A stretch of DNA of 64,000 nucleotides from Ailurus styani (Eukaryota; Chordata; Mammalia; Carnivora; Ailuridae). Location of the stretch: NCBI GenBank assembly GCA_002007465.1, contig LNAC01000164.1, forward strand, positions 1,768,262 to 1,832,261, written 5' to 3'. The notes below the pieces were generated by a model. The model had not been told where the DNA came from, made no database searches, and was given only the letters and a program-made list of their open reading frames with translations. The position numbers were made by a program, and so were the translations under genes. Shown here in pieces: positions 59,703 through 64,000 of this stretch (within the stretch, counting starts at the first letter, position 1; each line of letters opens with the position of its first letter).

Positions 59703-59920
59703 GGGCGCCTGGGTGGCTCAGTCGGTTAAGCATCCAACCCTTGATTTCAGCTCAGGTCATGATCTTGGGGTCATGGGATTGAGCCCCACATCAGGCTCTA
59801 TGCTCAGCAAGAGTCACCTGGAGATTCTCTCTCTCTTCCTCTCCCCCTGGCCCTCCCCCAGCTCTCTCTCTCTTTCTCTCTCAAATACCTAAATCAATCA
59901 TTAAAGAAAAGAAAAAAAGA
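59703..59920 (+). mobile_element. SINEC with TSD
   Basis: Head GGGCGCCTGGGTGGCTCAG, tail CAAATACCTAAATCAATC; exact TSD AAAGTGGAGACAACTG at 59687-59702 and 59921-59936. Confidence 0.97.
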
Positions 59921-59936
59921 AAAGTGGAGACAACTG

Positions 59937-60440
59937 ATTCAAGAAGTTTTGCTGTGAAGGGAAGGAAACCAGGAAAGGAGACAATGGGTGAAGGGACTAT
60001 GGAGTCGAAGAAGTTTTGTTTTTGTTTTTTTTGAATAGGTTATATGAAGGCGTGTTTGTCTACTGATGGGAATGAATCAAAAGATCGGGGGAAACTGATG
60101 ATATATCTTTGAGTATCACTCAAGGATAATTGAGTGAATCCTTGAAAGGGCAAGAAAGGAGGGGTTCCGGAGCACACCTGGCAGCATTGGCTTTTGACAG
60201 GCACAGGAACAGTTGTTCCAGTGTGAGAGAGGAAAGGCAGAGAGTGTGAGCCCCGCGCTGTGAGAGGCTGGTGTACTTGGTAGTGGGGAGAAGGGGGAAA
60301 ACCTGTCAGTTTTCTTTCTTCTGCCACAACATAGCTGAGGTCATCAACACAAAAGCTATGCCTACCATTACCTATAAGGTGCATAAAGGAAGTAAGCTAC
60401 ATAGTCTCTAAATCGTCTTGCCTAAGATACTCTTTCAGTA
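59937..60440. other. Gene-free, unassigned
   Basis: No element recognised. Confidence 0.4.
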
Positions 60441-60810
60441 TCTCTTGCCTTTTAACAAACGACTTCCAAACTTAGGGGCTTAGGACAATTGATTATTTCT
60501 CACCATTCCTTGAATCGACTAGGTGGTTCTTCTGCTTCCTGGTGTGTTGGCTGAGGTGCTGACACTGGTGGAATGTTCCAAATGGCCTCACTGTCATGGC
60601 TGACAGTTGGTGATGGCTACGAGATGGAAGCTCAGATGGGGCTGTCAGCTTTTCCTGCCTGTGGGCCTTTCCACACAGATGCTTAAGCTTCCTCACAGCA
60701 TGGCGGTCTCATGGGAGGACTTCTTACGTGTTGAGCCACTTGGCTGTTTGGAAGGCATTCAACATTGGGGAAGTTTCAGCTTTTGGGGTCACATTTTAAA
60801 ATTTACCCAT
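60440..60810 (+). mobile_element. Ancient retroelement fragment, family unassigned
   Basis: GATTATTTCTCACCATTCC, AGGTGGTTCTTCTGCTTCC, CACAGCATGGCGGTCTC resemble the repeat at 43485-44180. Diverged. Confidence 0.45.
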
Positions 60811-60876
60811 AAAATCTAGCTGGGAAGCCATATCCATATTTTGTCTTGCTAATTAAAACTGTCCGATAATAATTCT

Positions 60877-61056
60877 TTTTTTTTAAAGATTTATTTATTT
60901 ATTCTAGAGAGAGTGAGAAAAGGAGCATGGGAGTAGGGGGAGGGGCCGAGGGGGAGAATCTCAAAGCAGACTCCCTGCTGAGCTTGGAGCACAGGGCTGG
61001 ATCCCATTACCCATAAAGTGTCAGAAGCTTAAGGGACTAAGCCACCCAGGCGCCCC
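60877..61056 (-). mobile_element. SINEC
   Basis: TTTTTTAAAGATTTATTTATTT, GA-rich body, AGCCACCCAGGCGCCCC; AATTCTT on both sides. Confidence 0.93.
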
Positions 61057-61870
61057 ACGAATTCTTAACTCTAGCAACAACAGCTGTGATTTTTCTTAGA
61101 TCCAGAAAATAAGCAAAGCTTCATTTCTCCTTTCGTGACTTGTATTTCTTTTTCCAGGTAGAAAACTGCCACCTGTCACCAAGATTCCTCTTATTTTTCC
61201 GTGCACATGGCAGATTTATCCTGAATGCAAAATGTTAAAGTCCCATTTTTTCCCCCATACTAGTTACAGCATTTTTGGGATGACTTGTCATATGCAAAAA
61301 ATAAGGGGAGCATTAAAAGAATGATTGCACACAGGGGAAATGAAGAGCTCTTGCTTTTGACTCCATGGATAGAAACACAGTCAATGTGAAATTAGACTCA
61401 AAGCTTTGTGTTCCGGAGAGAATGGTGAAAAGGAAAGATGAAAAAGTTGTATGTTCATGAGTAGGGAACAGTGGAGTCAGGAAAATATGAAAGAGAGCTA
61501 ACGGAAAGATACAAAAAAATGTAGCTGCTGGAAGGAGCCCCTTGGCTCCTGTAGTTTTCCATTTCAAAAAAACGCCTGAATTGTATGCATTATAATTCAT
61601 TTTAAAGGACATTCTGTTTTCCCCTGGACATATATCACAAAATTGCAAACTGAAAAATACCTGAAGCTCCAGTGAAAACATGTCATTTTGGTGAGGAAGT
61701 GAGAGGGAAGACAGCCCATGTGACAACGTGGACATTGTACTGCTGTACCTGTACCGTTATGTTTACTAGAAATTATGGTTCCGACTTGGAAAACTTTATC
61801 TCTGCCACAATTTCTGCAATGTATGTAGCACTTTCTCTAGTTTTGTCTGCAAAATCCCCTTTCGAGTCCG
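61057..61870. other. Gene-free, unassigned
   Basis: No element recognised; a 140-codon minus frame (61313-61735) has no domain signature. Confidence 0.4.
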
Positions 61871-61904
61871 TGTGAATTTCTTTCCCATTTCAGGTCCCCT
61901 GCAG

Positions 61905-62115
61905 GGCATGTCCAATAAAACTTTCCACAATGATGGAAATCCTTATTTTCCCTGTTTAAAGTAGTAATCTCTAGTCACATATGGTGATTGAGCACTTGAA
62001 ATGTGGCTAGTGCAAGTGAGGAGCAGAATTTAACATTTTATTTAGTTTTAATTGCTTACAGTCAATTTTTAAAGAGGCACGTGTGGGGAGGGGCTACCAT
62101 ATTGGACAGGAAAGC
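61905..62115 (+). mobile_element. hAT (MER1-group, MER3-like) element
   Basis: TGTCCAATAAAACTTTCCAC, GGTGATTGAGCACTTGAAATG, TGGCTAGTGCAAGTGAGG, and the terminal CTACCATATTGGACAGG are diagnostic of this DNA-transposon group. Confidence 0.7.
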
Positions 62116-62224
62116 CTGGGTGTCTCACTTGTTGCTCACAAAATTCTGATCGCCTCCTTTTCCTTAGAATCTTAAAAAACTGAGCTACAATCTCATAGTT
62201 CAGTAGAGGACATTGCCCTATCAT

Positions 62225-62395
62225 AGTTTTTATTCATAATAATTTGATTAATGTCTCTATCCCTCATTGGATCACAAGCACTTGGGGGCAAAGGCTAAGT
62301 TAGTTTTTTCTCACTTTTATGTTTTGCTTAGCACCTAGTACAGCAGCTGGAACATAAGAGATATTCAATAAATAAATTAGTACGCAAATGAATTT
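62225..62395 (-). mobile_element. L2-type LINE 3' end
   Basis: CAAGCACTTGGGGGCAAAGGC, TTAGCACCTAGTACAGCAGC, ATTCAATAAATAAATTAG: reversed L2 end. Confidence 0.6.
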
Positions 62396-62446
62396 AAAAG
62401 TATCCATATACCTTTGGTATAAATGATGCCTCCACTATCTACTGTG

Positions 62447-62465
62447 TTTGTGTGTGTGTGAGAAT

Positions 62466-62497
<32 letters not shown>

Positions 62498-62522
62498 TAC
62501 ACACACACACAGACAGAGAGAG
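62447..62522. repeat. (TG)n-(GA)n-(CA)n compound microsatellite
   Basis: TGTGTTTGTGTGTGTGTG, then (GA)n, then CACACACACACAGACAGAGAG. Confidence 0.9.
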
Positions 62523-62629
62523 ATTTCTAGAGAAGGATCTAAAGATGTGGACAGGAGACCAAGGCTAGGTCATTACAGAGTTAGAGTTGGCTACAGAGTA
62601 CTTTGGAATCAGAAAATTGGCTTTATTAA

Positions 62630-62875
62630 TAAAAAGACTCTTCTTAAGCATTCACTATATGCCAGACAATATCCAAAGTACGTTACATGAAGTATCTTCA
62701 ATAATCCTCCTAAGATGACCCTGCGGAATGAGTACTATTATTCACCCCATTTACAGATGGCACAGAGGAAAAGAGGAGTCACTTACCAAGGTAAGTAGCA
62801 GAACAAGCATTCAAACCCAAGCCAGCTGACTTCAGAGCCTCCCTTCTTAACCACAGTGCTGTATTGCTTTCTGTT
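62630..62875 (+). mobile_element. MIR element
   Basis: TAAGCATTCACTATATGCCAG, CTCCTAAGATGACCCTGCGG, CACCCCATTTACAGATGG, AGCAGAACAAGCATTCAAACCC, CCACAGTGCTGTATTGC: nearly full-length MIR order. Confidence 0.85.
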
Positions 62876-63326
62876 TGTGTCCATATGGTGACAGAAGCTT
62901 AGTGACCTCAAATGTCTGCATCAAGCTTTTGTCTAAATGTAAGCCTCAGTAAGCCAGTGTCTCCTGGAGGTTTAGGCCTCTTTCCAGTGGTGCAGGTGGA
63001 AGGAAGTGGGGGTAGCAGAACCAAGAATAATAGGATATGAAAATCTGCCCAGGATTTCTTTTCTAAGCAATCAAACAAATATTTTTACTTTTAGGATTTT
63101 TTTTTTTGCCTTCTACATAATCAAGGGGAAATAAACCCTTTTCTTTAATAAAACAAAGCACAAAATAATCGACCCCCACCCCTCCAATCCTTGTTCTAAT
63201 AAGAAAGATCAGCAAAAGCTTGAAACCTCAGAATTACTGCAGTCTGGTCGTAAGTTCTAGTTTTATTCAGCTTTCCCTCTATCCCTCCCCTCAACTCTAT
63301 TACCTACTTAGTGCTCCGTACATCAT
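62876..63326. other. Gene-free, unassigned
   Basis: No element recognised. Confidence 0.4.
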
Positions 63327-63343
63327 TCATAGCTGATATTTCT

Positions 63344-63573
63344 CTTTTTTTTTAATTTTATTTTTATTATTTGCCCAAGGGGTACAGGTCTGTGAATCAT
63401 CAGGCTTACATCCTTCACAGCATTCACCAAAGCACAAACCCTCCCCAATGTCCATAACCCATCCACCCTATCCCTACCCTCCCACCCCCCAGTAACCCTC
63501 AGTTTGTTTTATGAGATTAGAAGTCTCTTATGGCTTGTCTCCTTCCCCATCCCATCNCTCCTTCCCCATCCCA
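63344..63573 (-). mobile_element. Young L1 3' end with TSD
   Basis: T-rich tail complement, then GGGGTACAGGTCTGTGAATC... GATTAGAAGTCTCTTATGGC: reversed 3' UTR of a carnivore L1. Perfect 17-base TSD TCATAGCTGATATTTCT at 63327-63343 and 63574-63590. Heavily 5'-truncated. It contains a single-N joint at 63557. Confidence 0.93.
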
Positions 63574-63707
63574 TCATAGCTGATATTTCTATTTAGTTGT
63601 TTAATTGTTTTGTGTAAGGACAGCTCCTGTTCCTGTGCTAATTATACTTGGTGCGCCCCCCCAACCATTTCCACATGCGACCCCACCCCCCACCAGATTC
63701 ACTCCCT

Positions 63708-64000
63708 NNNNNNNNNNNNNNNNNNNNNNNNNNNNNNNNNNNNNNNNNNNNNNNNNNNNNNNNNNNNNNNNNNNNNNNNNNNNNNNNNNNNNNNNNNNNN
63801 NNNNNNNNNNNNNNNNNNNNNNNNNNNNNNNNNNNNNNNNNNNNNNNNNNNNNNNNNNNNNNNNNNNNNNNNNNNNNNNNNNNNNNNNNNNNNNNNNNNN
63901 NNNNNNNNNNNNNNNNNNNNNNNNNNNNNNNNNNNNNNNNNNNNNNNNNNNNNNNNNNNNNNNNNNNNNNNNNNNNNNNNNNNNNNNNNNNNNNNNNNNN
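63708..64000. other. Assembly gap to window edge
   Basis: A run of N; content unknown. Confidence 0.99.

Noticed and set aside
14400..63700. Exons of NRG2 or another neighbour
   Set aside because: No EGF-like, Ig-like or other coding segment is visible; NRG2 should lie beyond the right edge by human gene order.

Overview
The window is nuclear DNA of a caniform carnivore, probably a mustelid (mink, ferret, otter or badger group). The basis is about 50 tRNA-Lys-derived Can-SINE (SINEC) copies. Many belong to a young subfamily with a 'CTGCCTACTTGTGATCTC' body and an AAATAAATAAAATCTTT tail, which I associate with mustelids from memory. Young carnivore L1 3' ends, L2, MIR, hAT and Tigger relics complete the mammalian picture. 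There are no operons, CRISPR arrays or phage features, and I recognised no retroviral gene.

The only protein-coding gene I can support is PURA (Pur-alpha, a single-stranded nucleic-acid binding protein) on the minus strand. Its single coding exon is visible at 6656-7480 and encodes 274 residues, corresponding to residues 49-322 of the 322-residue human protein. The start codon and glycine-rich N-terminus fall in a 656-base assembly gap (7481-8136). Bases 1-6655 are best read as the long PURA 3' UTR, continuing off the left edge. A proximal CpG-rich promoter/leader region lies at about 8.1-9.0 kb. A second CpG island at about 13.66-14.74 kb lies 6-7 kb upstream of the start. Both carry consensus splice donors in PURA orientation (8741, 13755, 14499, 14692), which fits published reports that human PURA uses several promoters with differently spliced 5' leaders. 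The 9-13.6 kb interval would then be a PURA 5' intron.

The first 16.2 kb contain no recognisable SINE or L1 insertion. From 16.25 kb to the right edge the window is gene-free intergenic DNA (in human the next gene on this side is NRG2), heavily invaded by SINEs and L1s. Many insertions have clear target-site duplications (TSDs), so their order can be read: an L1 inside an older L1 and then split by a SINE (23.3-25.4 kb); SINEs inside SINEs (31.8, 35.7, 36.9 and 44.6 kb); a tiny L1 3' end inside a SINE (33.4 kb); and a long old minus-strand L1 broken by five SINEs (54.2-58.5 kb). Other items are a perfect 3 x 89 bp minisatellite (48.0 kb), an 82-bp tandem duplication (11.3 kb), a 93-bp near-perfect hairpin (28.8 kb), an L1 with an unusual inverted 5' segment (29.3 kb), and two single-N assembly joints with duplicated flanks.

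I found no convincing new gene system. The best leads are the multi-promoter architecture of PURA and the repeat-free block around it.
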